The notes beneath the pieces are model-generated. The model was given only the letters and a program-made list of their open reading frames with translations, did no database searches and had not been told where the DNA came from. Shown here piece after piece: positions 35,386-44,176 of a stretch of 64,000 nt of DNA. The translations under genes and the position numbers were made by a program. Source of the DNA: JBJXHG01 sp046160865 (GTDB taxonomy: Bacteria > Planctomycetota > UBA1135 > GCA-002686595); contig JBJXHG010000050.1 of assembly GCA_046160865.1 (NCBI GenBank), positions 4,086 through 68,085 of the forward strand, given 5' to 3'. Each line of letters begins with the position of its first letter. The stretch's first letter is position 1.

Positions 35386-37500
35386 ATGACGAGCAGCGGA
35401 CCGACATCACGCGATCGCGTGCGCGCAGCGATCGGTCCCGTCATCTGGATCATCGCAATCCTCGCGATCGTGCTGCGCAGGCCGGTGCTGTTCGGTGCGA
35501 GCGCAGCGAGTCTCTCGCTCTTCACGCTCTATCTCGCGTTCTACGTCGTCGTGCCCGGCGTACTCGCGTACCTCTGCCTGCGGCGACGTGACGATTGGCT
35601 GACGACGCTCGGCATGGGCTGGACGCTCGGGTTCGCGGCACAAGCGCTCGTGTACGTCGGGCTGAAGATCGCGCGCCTCGACGCGCTCTTCCCGTACTTC
35701 GCCGCCGTCAACGTGCCGCTCGCGTGGCTGGCGTGGCGCGCGCGCGGCAGTGAGAGTGCGATCGCCGCGCCGGCGAACGGCCACGTTCACCCGATCGCTG
35801 CCGTTCTGTTGCTCGCGGTGATCGCGCTCGCGATCCAGCGCCTGAATCTCTATCCGATCCAGCCGCTGCACTGGTTCCCGCATCCCGACCTCTTGTTCCA
35901 CGCGGGCAATGCCGCCGAGCTCGCGAACAACTTCCCGCTGTTCGATCCGCGTTTCGCGGGCGATCGACTGACGTACCACTTCTTCTCGTACGCGTTCGCG
36001 GCGGGCGCGCACCAAGTCGCGGGCATTCCGGCGCTCGACTTCCTCGGCTGCGTCGGCGCGCCCGCGATGATCGCGCTGCTGGCGCTCCAAGTGTTCAACG
36101 CGGGCCGCTTGTTCTCCGCGCGCGCGGCCGGCGGGTTGCTCGCCGCGGCGCTCGTCGTGTTCCAGACGGACTTTGGCTACGACCCGTCGGCGTTCCGCAC
36201 GGCTTTCAACAACATGTTCAACCACGGCGTCTACAACTCGGTGACGACGTGCCCGGGCCTCGTGCTCGTCGCCGCGATCGCGATCGAGCTGTGGCGCTGG
36301 TTCCGAGTCGAGCGCGTGACGCGCGGCGCGGCGCTCGTTCTGTTCGTGCTCGGCTTCACGGCATCGGGCGTCAAAGGTAGCGTGATGCCCGTCGTCGTCG
36401 CGGGAGCGTTCGCCGCGCTCGTGTTCACGTGGGCGCGCGACAAGCCGCAGCGCGGGCGAGCGTTGAGCGCGCTGCTCCTGCTCGGGTGCTCCGCCGTCCC
36501 GATGACGGCGTACTTGTCGCTCGCGCCCGACAGCTACGCGTCGACGATGTTCCACTTCGCGCCCGCGCTCGTCGTCGAGACGTCGTCGTCGTTCCCGTGG
36601 ATCGCCGAGCGCCTCGGCTTCGCTTCGGGAGCGGCGCCAAAGTGGCTCGCGCTCGCGCTGACACCGCTGTGGATCGCGGGCTATCTCGCGTTGATCGGCT
36701 TCGCCGTGCTGACCGTTCCGCGCGCGCGCCGGAGCACGTGGGGCGCGCCGGAGTACGCACTGCTCGGCGTCGCGGCGTCCGGTCTCTTGCTGGCGTGGGC
36801 GCTCGCTGCACCAGGGCAGTCGCAGCTCTTCTTCCTCGACAACGGACAGCTCGCGCTCGCGATCCTCGCGAGCGGCAGCGTGCTCCTGTGCAAGCCCGCG
36901 CGGATCACGCGCATCGCTGCGCTCGCCGTCGCGATCGCTCTCGCGACGCCACTCGCAACCGGCACTTGGCAAGACGTCGCGCTGCAGCTCGAGCGCGATC
37001 GCAACGCACGCGAGCCGCGTCCGCCGCCGACGCAAGCGGCACTCGAGACGATCGCGTGGCTGCGCGAGCACACGCCGACCGACGCGATCCTCGTGCGCCG
37101 CAAGCCGGATCTCTTGCTGTCCGCGTTCGCGGAGCGCCGGTGCTTCTACGAGACCGAGCTGCACCGTCCGCAACACCACGTCTGGGGCTGGGAGAAGTCG
37201 GGTGGCTCGCCTTACGTCGTCAACGAGCCTTCACCCGTCGGCGTCGAGCGCGACCGATTGCAGCGACGATTCATGGACGATCCGAGCGCGGACACGCTGC
37301 GCGAGCTGCGCGCCGCCGCCCTTCGCGACGCACCGATCTACGTGATCTACGACCAGTTCGAGGGCCGCTACAACGCGAGACGGCAGATCTTCGTCGCCGC
37401 GCGGCCGCTCGACACGCGCTCGATCCCTGCGAACACGAGCTTGCTCGAGCTCGAGTACGAGAGTCGCACCGCGCGCGTCTACCGCGTCCGCGAGCCGTGA
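35386..37500 (+). CDS. Polytopic membrane protein, glycosyltransferase-C/DUF2298-like
   Basis: 704 residues from ATG 35386; a TTG three codons upstream is less likely. About 12-14 hydrophobic segments fill residues 18-550 (PVIWIIAILAIVLRRPVLFG, LFTLYLAFYVVVPGVLAYLC, and so on). A large loop holds HWFPHPDLLFHAGNAAELAN. The C-terminal 150 residues are soluble: TIAWLREHTPTDAILVRRKP, FAERRCFYETELHRPQHHVW. The pattern of TM-rich part plus a TP..A.il....... tail is common among GT-C-like integral membrane transferases of sugar-lipid metabolism. Donor and acceptor are not readable. It is followed after 16 bp by a dioxygenase. Confidence 0.75.
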   Translation: MTSSGPTSRDRVRAAIGPVIWIIAILAIVLRRPVLFGASAASLSLFTLYLAFYVVVPGVLAYLCLRRRDDWLTTLGMGWTLGFAAQALVYVGLKIARLDALFPYFAAVNVPLAWLAWRARGSESAIAAPANGHVHPIAAVLLLAVIALAIQRLNLYPIQPLHWFPHPDLLFHAGNAAELANNFPLFDPRFAGDRLTYHFFSYAFAAGAHQVAGIPALDFLGCVGAPAMIALLALQVFNAGRLFSARAAGGLLAAALVVFQTDFGYDPSAFRTAFNNMFNHGVYNSVTTCPGLVLVAAIAIELWRWFRVERVTRGAALVLFVLGFTASGVKGSVMPVVVAGAFAALVFTWARDKPQRGRALSALLLLGCSAVPMTAYLSLAPDSYASTMFHFAPALVVETSSSFPWIAERLGFASGAAPKWLALALTPLWIAGYLALIGFAVLTVPRARRSTWGAPEYALLGVAASGLLLAWALAAPGQSQLFFLDNGQLALAILASGSVLLCKPARITRIAALAVAIALATPLATGTWQDVALQLERDRNAREPRPPPTQAALETIAWLREHTPTDAILVRRKPDLLLSAFAERRCFYETELHRPQHHVWGWEKSGGSPYVVNEPSPVGVERDRLQRRFMDDPSADTLRELRAAALRDAPIYVIYDQFEGRYNARRQIFVAARPLDTRSIPANTSLLELEYESRTARVYRVREP

Positions 37501-37516
37501 TGCGAGGATCGTGCGC

Positions 37517-38527
37517 ATGAGTGCCTCCGCGGATCGCTGGCGCGTGCCGGTCATCGACGTCGCGGCGCTCGTCGCGCGCAAGTCAGGGCAAGCAACCGTC
37601 GCGATCGAGATCGGCCGTGCGTGCCGCGACACCGGTTTCTTCTACGTCGTCGGCCACGGCGTCGATCCCACGCTGTGCGAAGCGCTCGCCGAGCACAGCC
37701 GCCGGTTCTTCGCACTGCCGGACGCGCACAAGTCGCGCATCCGCATGGAGCTCGCTGGTCGCGCCTGGCGCGGCTGGTTTCCACTCGGCGGCGAGCTCAC
37801 ATCGGGCGTGCCCGACGACAAGGAAGGTCTCTACTTCGGTGCGGAGCTCGCGGTCGACCATCCGCTCGTCGTCGCGCGAACACCGCTGCACGGCGCGAAT
37901 CTCTTCCCGGAGCTACCGGGCTTCCGCGAGACCGTGCTCGCGTACATCGACGCGCTCACGAGGCTCGGACACGCTCTCGTGCGCGGCATCGCGCTGAGCC
38001 TCGGCCTCGACGAAGACTTCTTCGAGCGGCAATACACGCGCGATCCGCTCGTGCTCTTCCGCATCTTTCGCTATCCCGCGTTGCGGCCGAATACAGAGAC
38101 GCTGTCTCGCTGGGGCGTCGGCGAGCACACCGACTACGGCTTGCTCACGATGCTCTTGCAAGACGACGTCGGCGGTCTCGAGGTGAAGAGCCGGAGCGAG
38201 TGGACGGCGGCACCGCCGATCCCCGGCTCGTTCGTGTGCAACATCGGCGACATGCTCGACCGCATGACGCACGGGCTCTATCGCTCGACGCCGCACCGCG
38301 CGCGGAACACGAGCGCGCGCGATCGCCTGTCGTTCGCGTTCTTCTTCGATCCGAGCTTCGATGCGCGCGTGCGTCCGATCGAAGGCATCGCGAGCGACAT
38401 GCTCACGGACGACGCACACGAGCGTTGGGACCACGCGAGCGTGCACGCGTTCGACGGCACGTACGGCGACTATCTGCTCGCGAAGGTCAGGCGTGTGTTC
38501 CCAGAGCTACGGAAGGACACGCGGTGA
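37517..38527 (+). CDS. 2-oxoglutarate/Fe(II)-dependent dioxygenase, isopenicillin N synthase family
   Basis: 336 residues from ATG 37517 (GTG at 37511 is an alternative). N-terminal DIOX_N-like part: VPVIDVAALVARKSGQATVA, CRDTGFFYVVGHGVDPTLCE and HSRRFFALPDAHKSRI. Catalytic facial triad His and Asp in GEHTDYGLLTMLLQD, distal His in RSTPHRA, and the 2-oxoglutarate arginine in RLSFAFFFDP. Substrate unknown; relatives act on small molecules such as gibberellins, flavonoids and ethylene precursors, and many bacterial ones are uncharacterised. Possibly co-transcribed with the membrane protein upstream. Confidence 0.93.
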   Translation: MSASADRWRVPVIDVAALVARKSGQATVAIEIGRACRDTGFFYVVGHGVDPTLCEALAEHSRRFFALPDAHKSRIRMELAGRAWRGWFPLGGELTSGVPDDKEGLYFGAELAVDHPLVVARTPLHGANLFPELPGFRETVLAYIDALTRLGHALVRGIALSLGLDEDFFERQYTRDPLVLFRIFRYPALRPNTETLSRWGVGEHTDYGLLTMLLQDDVGGLEVKSRSEWTAAPPIPGSFVCNIGDMLDRMTHGLYRSTPHRARNTSARDRLSFAFFFDPSFDARVRPIEGIASDMLTDDAHERWDHASVHAFDGTYGDYLLAKVRRVFPELRKDTR

Positions 38528-38683
38528 CGGCGCGCGGCAGCGCGAAGCCGCAGCCCGCGGGCCCGCGGAGCGAGGCGAAGCGATGCTAGGAGAGCGATGG
38601 AGCGACGGCGCAGGCGACCTTCGTGGTCGCCGAGCACGACGCGACGAGTTCGACGCCGCAGCGCGAAGCCGCAGCCCGCGGGC
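38528..38683. repeat. Intergenic region with two copies of a 26-bp repeat
   Basis: GCAGCGCGAAGCCGCAGCCC followed by GCGGGC occurs at 38537-38562 (10 bp after the dioxygenase stop) and at 38658-38683 (immediately before the stop of the minus-strand gene). A third, slightly diverged copy lies at 39339-39363, again touching the end of a minus-strand gene. No gene between them. Confidence 0.85.
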
Positions 38684-39166
38684 TCAGGGTGCGAAGGTCG
38701 CGCCCAACCCGTTGCTCGCGTTGAAGCGCTGTGTTCCTGCGTCGCGGTACACGTACTGGAAGTGCCACGTGCTGCCGGGCGTGATCACGCCGGGCGCGAG
38801 CAGGTTCTGGAACTGCACTTGATTGCCGGCGAAGCCGGCGGCGCTCGCTTGCACGCCAGGACGCAGCGCGTGCACGCCCGGGTTGAACGGGTCGATGCAC
38901 AGGTAGCCGTCGCCGAACGGATACTGCCCCGGATTGCGGCCGTACAGGAACATGCCCTTGGAGTAGGGCAACGTTCCGCGCGCGAGCAGTGCGAAGTTGT
39001 TCTCGCTCACGCTGACGCTGCCGAACGCGTTGATCGTGCACGCGTGGCCGGTCGAGTTCGGCGTGGCGACGCAGTAGTTGAACGTGCTGGCCACCTGACC
39101 GAGCGCGGGCGACGAATCGAGAGTGAGCGCTGCGACGAAACCGATTCCGAGTACGTATCGATTCAT
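38684..39166 (-). CDS. Secreted hypothetical protein
   Basis: 160 residues from ATG 39166. Signal peptide MNRYVLGIGFVAALTLDSSP ending ALG-QV. The mature part has four or more cysteines (NYCVATPNSTGHACTINAFG, GYLCIDPFNPG) and beta-rich sequence ending WHFQYVYRDAGTQRFNASNG. This end block (a gas-phase-like WxFQYVYRDP ending) is common in small exported planctomycete proteins with a lectin- or adhesin-like look, but I cannot name the family. The stop adjoins a 26-bp repeat. Confidence 0.75.
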   Translation of the reverse strand: MNRYVLGIGFVAALTLDSSPALGQVASTFNYCVATPNSTGHACTINAFGSVSVSENNFALLARGTLPYSKGMFLYGRNPGQYPFGDGYLCIDPFNPGVHALRPGVQASAAGFAGNQVQFQNLLAPGVITPGSTWHFQYVYRDAGTQRFNASNGLGATFAP

Positions 39167-39363
39167 GATGCCTGTTCCCCTCTGTTGACTCAGGCGCACG
39201 CGCCACGCGACGCGCCTCCGCCGATGAGGGATTCCTATCGGCTCGCCGCGAGTCGAAACTCGCGTCTTGGGCGGCTCGCCCCGAGTCGAAACTCGCGCAC
39301 TGCCGCAGCCCGCGAATCCGCGCGGCGAGGCCGACGCCGCAGCGCGACGCCGCAGCCCGCGGG
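39167..39363. repeat. Short tandem hairpin repeat and third 26-bp repeat
   Basis: CGGCTCGCCGCGAGTCGAAA plus CTCGCG is repeated at 39239-39264 and 39272-39297, each containing the perfect palindrome GCGAGT..ACTCGC (first copy) or a one-base variant (second). The 26-bp repeat follows at 39339-39363. These lie upstream of the secreted-protein gene and just downstream of the next minus-strand gene. Confidence 0.8.
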
Positions 39364-39690
39364 TCAACCGACCTTCTCGCCCTTCACGACGATCTCGCGC
39401 TCGTTCTTCTTCGGCCCCTGGCCCTTGCGGCGACGGCTCGTGCCGAACAAGCCGAGGTCGACGACGAGCGCGGTGAGCACGATCGCCCAGCCGACGCCCG
39501 TGAGCTCGGCACCGCCGAAGTGATTCACGGCGAACGCATACCCGAGCGTCGTCAGCGGCAGGAAGAGGAAGCCGAGGAACGGCCAGAAATTCGTCGCGTA
39601 CGCCTGGTCGAGGTAGTTGCTGAACAGCCAGACGAGGAACAGGACGAACCGCGGCGCCGAGAGTGCGATGCAGCCGAGTAGGCACGGCAT
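39364..39690 (-). CDS. Small membrane protein of unknown function
   Basis: 108 residues from ATG 39690 (MPCLLGCIALSAPRFVLFLV). Three hydrophobic segments: about 1-25, 33-56 (FWPFLGFLFLPLTTLGYAFA) and 63-82 (GVGWAIVLTALVVDLGLFG). A basic cytoplasmic tail (SRRRKGQGPKKNEREIVVKG) follows. Divergent from mltA with overlapping upstream regions. Confidence 0.75.
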   Translation of the reverse strand: MPCLLGCIALSAPRFVLFLVWLFSNYLDQAYATNFWPFLGFLFLPLTTLGYAFAVNHFGGAELTGVGWAIVLTALVVDLGLFGTSRRRKGQGPKKNEREIVVKGEKVG

Positions 39691-39821
39691 GCGCTCAAGA
39701 TGGGCCTCGCGACGCGCGCCCGCAAGCGGTGGAACCGGTTCTCGTGCGAGACAAACGCTCGCGCGGAAACCACAATCGCGCGCACTTCGCACCGACCTCG
39801 GATTCGACCTGCAGCCACACC

Positions 39822-40997
39822 ATGAAGATCGCGCACCTGTTCGCTCTCCTCGCTCTCGCCGCCGCGTCCGCTTGCCGCACGACGCCGGACTACGGACGCG
39901 CGCTGCCCGACGGCGCGCCGGCGCTGATCCCGCTGGGACCGAACGAACAGCACCCCGGCTTCCAGCATCAGTTCGCGGAGCGCGAAGACATCCTGCCCGC
40001 GCTCGATCAGTCGATCGCGTGGATGTCGAAGAAGACGTCGGCGGGTTTCTTCCCGATCGAAGGCGTGACCTTCGAACGCGCGCGCGCGAGCCTCGAGCGT
40101 TTCCGTGAGCTGCTCACGAGCTCGCCCGACGCCGCGACGTTCGAAGAGCGCATCGAGAACGAGTTCACGATCTACAAGAGCGCCGGCTGGAACGGAGAAG
40201 GCGGCGGCGTGCTGTTCACGGGCTACTGCACGCCGATCCTCGACGGGCGGATCGCCGCCGACGCGACGTACAAGTATCCGCTGTACGCGCTGCCGCCGGA
40301 TCTCGCCAAGGGCGAGGGCGGCGCGATCCTCGGACGCAAGACGGACGGCGGCATCGAGCCGTATCCGACGCGCAGCGTGATCGAGGCGACGGCGATGTTC
40401 GAAGGCCAGGGGCTCGAGCTCGTCTGGCTCAAGGATCCGATCGACGCGTACATCGCGCACGTGAACGGATCGGCGTTCATCGAGCTGCCGGACGGCGACA
40501 TGCTGCGGCTCGGCTACTCGGGCAAGAACGGCCGCGAGTACAAGTCGCTCGGACAGGAGCTCGTGAAGGACAAGCAGATCGCGAAGGACAAGGTTTCACT
40601 CGCCGGGATCCGCAAGTGGGCGGGCGAGAACCCGGGCAAAGTGCAGGATTACCTCAACCGCAACGACTCGTACGTCTTCTTCACGCGGATCGACGGCAAC
40701 CCGCGCGGCTCGCTAAACGTGCCCGTCGCCGCGTCTCGCTCTCTCGCGACGGACAAGCGGCTCTTCCCGCGCGGGTCGATCGTGTTCGTCGAGGCGAAGG
40801 ACGGCACGAAGTCGAGCGACGGTCCCGAGCTGAACCACTTCATGTTCGATCAGGACACGGGCGGCGCGATTCGCACGGCCGGCCGCGCGGACGTGTATCT
40901 CGGCATCGGTCCCGACGCGGAGCTGCTCGCCGGCCGCACGCGCATCGAAGGCCAGCTCTACTACTTGTTCCTGAAGGACACGAACGTCGACGCGTGA
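39822..40997 (+). CDS. mltA: Membrane-bound lytic murein transglycosylase A family protein
   Basis: 391 residues from ATG 39822. Signal peptide MKIAHLFALLALAAASAC with a lipobox-like SAC. The MltA domain covers about 110-290 (FTGYCTPILDG, YPLYALPPDLAKGEGG, LVWLKDPIDAYIAHVNGSAF, RLGYSGKNGREYKSLGQELV). A C-terminal 3D domain follows with catalytic-type aspartates (LNHFMFDQDTGGAIRTAGRA and DVYLGIG). It cleaves the beta-1,4 bond of peptidoglycan with 1,6-anhydro product formation. It acts in the periplasm, probably lipid-anchored. Presence is informative, as it implies a peptidoglycan wall. Confidence 0.94.
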   Translation: MKIAHLFALLALAAASACRTTPDYGRALPDGAPALIPLGPNEQHPGFQHQFAEREDILPALDQSIAWMSKKTSAGFFPIEGVTFERARASLERFRELLTSSPDAATFEERIENEFTIYKSAGWNGEGGGVLFTGYCTPILDGRIAADATYKYPLYALPPDLAKGEGGAILGRKTDGGIEPYPTRSVIEATAMFEGQGLELVWLKDPIDAYIAHVNGSAFIELPDGDMLRLGYSGKNGREYKSLGQELVKDKQIAKDKVSLAGIRKWAGENPGKVQDYLNRNDSYVFFTRIDGNPRGSLNVPVAASRSLATDKRLFPRGSIVFVEAKDGTKSSDGPELNHFMFDQDTGGAIRTAGRADVYLGIGPDAELLAGRTRIEGQLYYLFLKDTNVDA

Positions 40998-41003
40998 CGC
41001 GCG

Positions 41004-41348
41004 TCACAGGCCGAGCGGAACAATCTGCTTCGCGGCCTCGGGCGTCATCTGGAGCAGCACGCGGAGCGCGAGCGCGTGCGCGGCGGGGTCGAGGCCCTCG
41101 CTCGCGTACAGCTCGGCCACGACGCCGCGCCAACGCAGGGGCTCGCGGCGCAGATTGCGCCGCACTCCGGCCTCGACCGTCAAATCGACGAGACGCAGGA
41201 CGCGCTCATATCCGTTCTTCACGCTGCGCTCGTGCTGCGGCTGCATCGAGAAGAGTCCGCGGTGCATCTCGCTCGCGATCATCAAGATCTGCTGATCGAG
41301 CGTGAACTCGCGCCAGCGATCCACCGTCAATGCGGCGTGCTGCTTCAC
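41004..41348 (-). CDS. Conserved hypothetical protein (second of an overlapping pair)
   Basis: 114 residues from GTG 41348, which overlaps the previous stop as GTGA. All-helical appearance: HAALTVDRWREFTLDQQILM, ASEMHRGLFSMQPQHERSVK, YERVLRLVDLTVEAG and ALRVLLQMTPEAAKQIV. No signal or membrane span. The overlap with the upstream gene argues for a complex or joint function, but neither is recognised. Confidence 0.75.
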   Translation of the reverse strand: MKQHAALTVDRWREFTLDQQILMIASEMHRGLFSMQPQHERSVKNGYERVLRLVDLTVEAGVRRNLRREPLRWRGVVAELYASEGLDPAAHALALRVLLQMTPEAAKQIVPLGL

Positions 41349-41725
41349 GACAGAGGCTCTCCGGTCCCAATCAGCTTGAACACGATGGCGCGTACTCGCG
41401 AGCGCACGGATTCGTCCTCGATCAGCATCGTACGATTGCCGCGCGCGGGCCGGATGTTGATCGGCGACGCGTGCTCGATGCACGCATCGGGCTCGCGACC
41501 GGGGACGTAGTAGCCGCCCCAAAGCGAATCGTGCCGAGATCCACGCTCGAGCAAGAGATCCTCGGCCGCAGCGTGTTGCTCTCCGCCGAGCGCAGCGAGT
41601 CCCCGATCGACGTCCACGACGAACCTCACCGTGCCTTCGAATCGACCGACGACGAGCTGTGCGAGCTCCGCGGGCTCGATTCGCGACGACACGACGAGGA
41701 TGCGTGGTATGCGTGACGCGCACAT
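41345..41725 (-). CDS. Conserved hypothetical protein (first of an overlapping pair)
   Basis: 126 residues from ATG 41725 (MCASRIPRILVVSSRIEPAE). Alternating strands and helices with LVVGRFEGTVRFVVDVDRGL, WGGYYVPGREPDACIEHASP and NRTMLIEDESVRSRVRAIVF. Not recognised. It may be cytosolic. It is divergent from the MOSC gene with 83 bp between. Confidence 0.7.
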   Translation of the reverse strand: MCASRIPRILVVSSRIEPAELAQLVVGRFEGTVRFVVDVDRGLAALGGEQHAAAEDLLLERGSRHDSLWGGYYVPGREPDACIEHASPINIRPARGNRTMLIEDESVRSRVRAIVFKLIGTGEPLS

Positions 41726-41808
41726 CGCACGGAATCCTAACGGCGCTGCGGCGAGCTGTCTGGCCGACGCTGCCGCTCCGGATGCACGCGTGGCAAGATG
41801 CTCGCGCC

Positions 41809-42309
41809 ATGTCCGATTCGAGCTCGCGAGCAGGGGAACGCGGCACCGTCCTCGCCGTGTGCACCGGCGCCGGCGGAATCCCGAAGCACGCCGTCGAGTC
41901 CGCGCGCGTCGACGAGCTCGGGCTCGACGGCGATGCGCATCGCTTCAAGAGCCACGGCGGCGCGCATCGCGCCGTGTGCATCTTCTCGATCGAGGACTAC
42001 CGTTCGCTCCAAGCGGACGGCGTCGCGGCGACGGCGCCGGGCGCGTTCGGCGAGAACCTGCTCACGCAGGGACTCGACTATGCGCAGCTGCGCGCCGGCG
42101 ATCGACTGCACGTCGGCGACGAAGTGGAGCTCGAGATCCACGACGTGCGTGCGCCGTGCGGCACGCTGAAGTCGGTCGACAGTCGTTTCCCGAACCTCAT
42201 GGTGGGCCGCAGCGGCTTCGTCTGCCGCGTGCTGCGCGCCGGAATCGTGCGCACGGGCGTCTCCGTCACGCGCGGCGTGCGCGCCGACAGCTCACCCGCG
42301 ACCGGGTGA
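41809..42309 (+). CDS. MOSC-domain protein (YiiM-like)
   Basis: 166 residues from ATG 41809. MOSC blocks: VDELGLDGDAHRFKSHGGAH, VCIFSIEDYRSLQ, PGAFGENLLTQGLDYAQLRA, GDRLHVGDEVELEIHDVRAP. The conserved cysteine follows in PCGTL. MOSC domains act in molybdenum-cofactor sulphuration or N-hydroxylated base reduction. The stand-alone small type is YiiM-like. The stop overlaps a possible GTG start (42306) of the following methyltransferase. Confidence 0.93.
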   Translation: MSDSSSRAGERGTVLAVCTGAGGIPKHAVESARVDELGLDGDAHRFKSHGGAHRAVCIFSIEDYRSLQADGVAATAPGAFGENLLTQGLDYAQLRAGDRLHVGDEVELEIHDVRAPCGTLKSVDSRFPNLMVGRSGFVCRVLRAGIVRTGVSVTRGVRADSSPATG

Positions 42310-42326
42310 TAGACTTCTCCTCGCGC

Positions 42327-43058
42327 ATGTCGTCGGCAGCACCCGAACCCTCGGTGGACCAGCAGAATCTCGTCTACCACGAAGCGCAGGATCGCATGGC
42401 GCTCCTGCCGAACTACTACTCTTGGATCGCGTCGCACTTCCGCGACCATCTCTCGGGCACCGTGCTCGAGCTCGGCTGCGGCGCCGGCTACGTCATCCAG
42501 AATTACATCGAGCGCGTCGAGCGCGTCATCGGCGCCGACATCAATCCCGAGCTGCTCGAGCGTCTCGCGCGCAGCTACCCGAGCGGCAAGCTGCGCGCGG
42601 TGAAAGTCGACTTGCGCGGCGATTGGAGCGAGATCGCGGACGTGCGCGCCGATGTCGTCGTGGCGCTCGATGTCGTCGAGCACTTCGAGGACGACGACGC
42701 TTTCGTGGAGAAGCTGAAGCGCTCGCTGAAGCCGGGCGGCAAGGCCGTGCTGAAAGTGCCCGCGCAAGCCGCGCTGTACAACGAGATGGACGAAGCGTCG
42801 GGACACTACCGCCGCTATGACGAGGAGCCCTTGAAGCGGCTGATGGAGGCGCGCGGCTTCCGAACCGTGTCGCTGCGGCACATGAACCCCGCGGGCGCGT
42901 GGGGATATCGCTTCAAGAAGGGCAAGCGCACGAACTACTCGAAGACGTTCTCGCCGGCCAAGCTGCGCGCGGTGAACGCGGCGATTCCCGTGCTCGCGTG
43001 GCTCGACCACGTGCCGGGCCTCAAAGGCCTGAGCCTCGTCGGCGTGTTCGCGAGTTGA
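42327..43058 (+). CDS. Class I SAM-dependent methyltransferase
   Basis: 243 residues from ATG 42327; GTG 42306 (VIDFSSRM) overlapping the MOSC stop is an alternative. SAM-binding motifs are VLELGCGAGYVIQNYIE (motif I), IGADINPELLERL (motif II) and ADVVVALDVVEHFEDDDAFV (motif post-II). LKPGGKAVLKVPA and HYRRYDEEPLKRLMEARGF follow. It resembles UbiG/Coq3-like or sugar-chain methyltransferases (Methyltransf_11/23). Substrate unknown. Confidence 0.92.
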   Translation: MSSAAPEPSVDQQNLVYHEAQDRMALLPNYYSWIASHFRDHLSGTVLELGCGAGYVIQNYIERVERVIGADINPELLERLARSYPSGKLRAVKVDLRGDWSEIADVRADVVVALDVVEHFEDDDAFVEKLKRSLKPGGKAVLKVPAQAALYNEMDEASGHYRRYDEEPLKRLMEARGFRTVSLRHMNPAGAWGYRFKKGKRTNYSKTFSPAKLRAVNAAIPVLAWLDHVPGLKGLSLVGVFAS

Positions 43059-43120
43059 CGCCGCACGCGCCCCGCCGCCTCCCTTCGACGACACGCAGGG
43101 CGCGCGGCTATTCTGCGCGC

Positions 43121-43858
43121 ATGCACAAGCTCTCGATCGCTGCGTTGATCTTCGTCTGCGCCGCGGCGCTCGGCGCGTGCCGTCAGCTCGCGCGCGAGCC
43201 GCAATCCGCCGGCCACACGCACGACACGCCGGCCGAGCGAGCGAGCACGGCGAATCGCGACAAACACGCCGACCCCGACGTGCAGCAGTACATCGCGCGC
43301 TTGCAGAGCGAAGAGCGCGTGGCCGACCTCCAGATCGGCGTCGTGGTCGGCAAGCTCGCGCTGCCGGCGGACGCGGTGATCGGCGACCTCGGCTGCGGTC
43401 CGGGACTCTTCGCGGTCGCGTTCGCACAGGCGTGCGCGCGTGGCGTCGTCTACGCTTCCGACATCGAGCCTGCTCAGCTCGATCAAGTTCGGCAGAGGCT
43501 CGTCCGCAACGACTTGCGCAACGTGGTGCCCGTGCTCGCATCGGCCGACGACCCGCACTTCCCGCCCGCGCGCCTCGACGTCGTGTTCATCGGCGACACG
43601 TACCACCATCTCTCCGACCGCGTCGCGTACATGCGCCGACTCCAGAGCACGCTGCGACCGACGGGCAGGCTCGTGGTCCTCGAGTACAAGCCCGGCGACC
43701 TCGCGGTCGGACCTCCGGCCGATCACAAGCTCCCCGAAGGCGTGATGCGCCGTGAGCTCTCCGACGCGGGCTACACGCTCGTCGAGCACTTCGACACGCA
43801 CCCGTACCACGACTTCGAGATCTGGCGCGTGCTGCAAGCGTGGGAGAAGGCGCGCTGA
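43121..43858 (+). CDS. Lipoprotein-signal-bearing SAM methyltransferase-like protein
   Basis: 245 residues from ATG 43121. The N-terminus MHKLSIAALIFVCAAALGAC is a classical lipoprotein signal with lipobox LGAC. The rest is a Rossmann methyltransferase: AVIGDLGCGPGLFAVAFAQA (motif I), VVYASDIEPAQLDQV, LDVVFIGDTYHHLSDRVAYM and GRLVVLEYKPGD. A SAM-dependent enzyme outside the cytoplasm lacks an obvious cofactor supply, so either the signal is not used or the domain has another role. TATTCT at about 43109 lies only a few bases before the ATG, suggesting a very short or absent leader. Confidence 0.88.
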   Translation: MHKLSIAALIFVCAAALGACRQLAREPQSAGHTHDTPAERASTANRDKHADPDVQQYIARLQSEERVADLQIGVVVGKLALPADAVIGDLGCGPGLFAVAFAQACARGVVYASDIEPAQLDQVRQRLVRNDLRNVVPVLASADDPHFPPARLDVVFIGDTYHHLSDRVAYMRRLQSTLRPTGRLVVLEYKPGDLAVGPPADHKLPEGVMRRELSDAGYTLVEHFDTHPYHDFEIWRVLQAWEKAR

Positions 43859-43928
43859 CGGCGCGCGCTGCCCTACCGCGTCTCGCGCGGTTACCATGCC
43901 GCGCCGCGCAGTCCGGAAGAGACTCTCC

Positions 43929-44168
43929 ATGCCCACCTACGAAGTTCAGAGCTACACGGTCAATCCGGTCGAAGGCGACGATCAGATCGAGCTCGTCATC
44001 CACGCATCCGACGGCAGCAAGTGGGAGTACGGCATCCCGTTCAACCGCGCGTCGGGCCGCTACACGTTCGAGGAGATCGACGTGCTCGCGATGGACTTCG
44101 GCGACGACTTCGCGGAAGAGCTGACGGGCAAGCTCGACCGGCTCGTGCAGTCGCTCGTGCGCGGCTGA
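43929..44168 (+). CDS. Small acidic hypothetical protein, paralogue of the 16490-16723 protein
   Basis: 79 residues, MPTYEVQSYTVNPVEGDDQI. Shared with its paralogue are the GSKWEYGIPFNRASGRYTFE strand pair and an acidic amphipathic helix containing DFGDDFAEELTGKLDRLVQS. No signal or membrane span. It lies 71 bp after the lipoprotein methyltransferase and 8 bp before the convergent TPR gene. Function unknown; the paralogue next to deoB suggests a general small adaptor. Confidence 0.78.
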   Translation: MPTYEVQSYTVNPVEGDDQIELVIHASDGSKWEYGIPFNRASGRYTFEEIDVLAMDFGDDFAEELTGKLDRLVQSLVRG

Positions 44169-44176
44169 GCCCGCCT

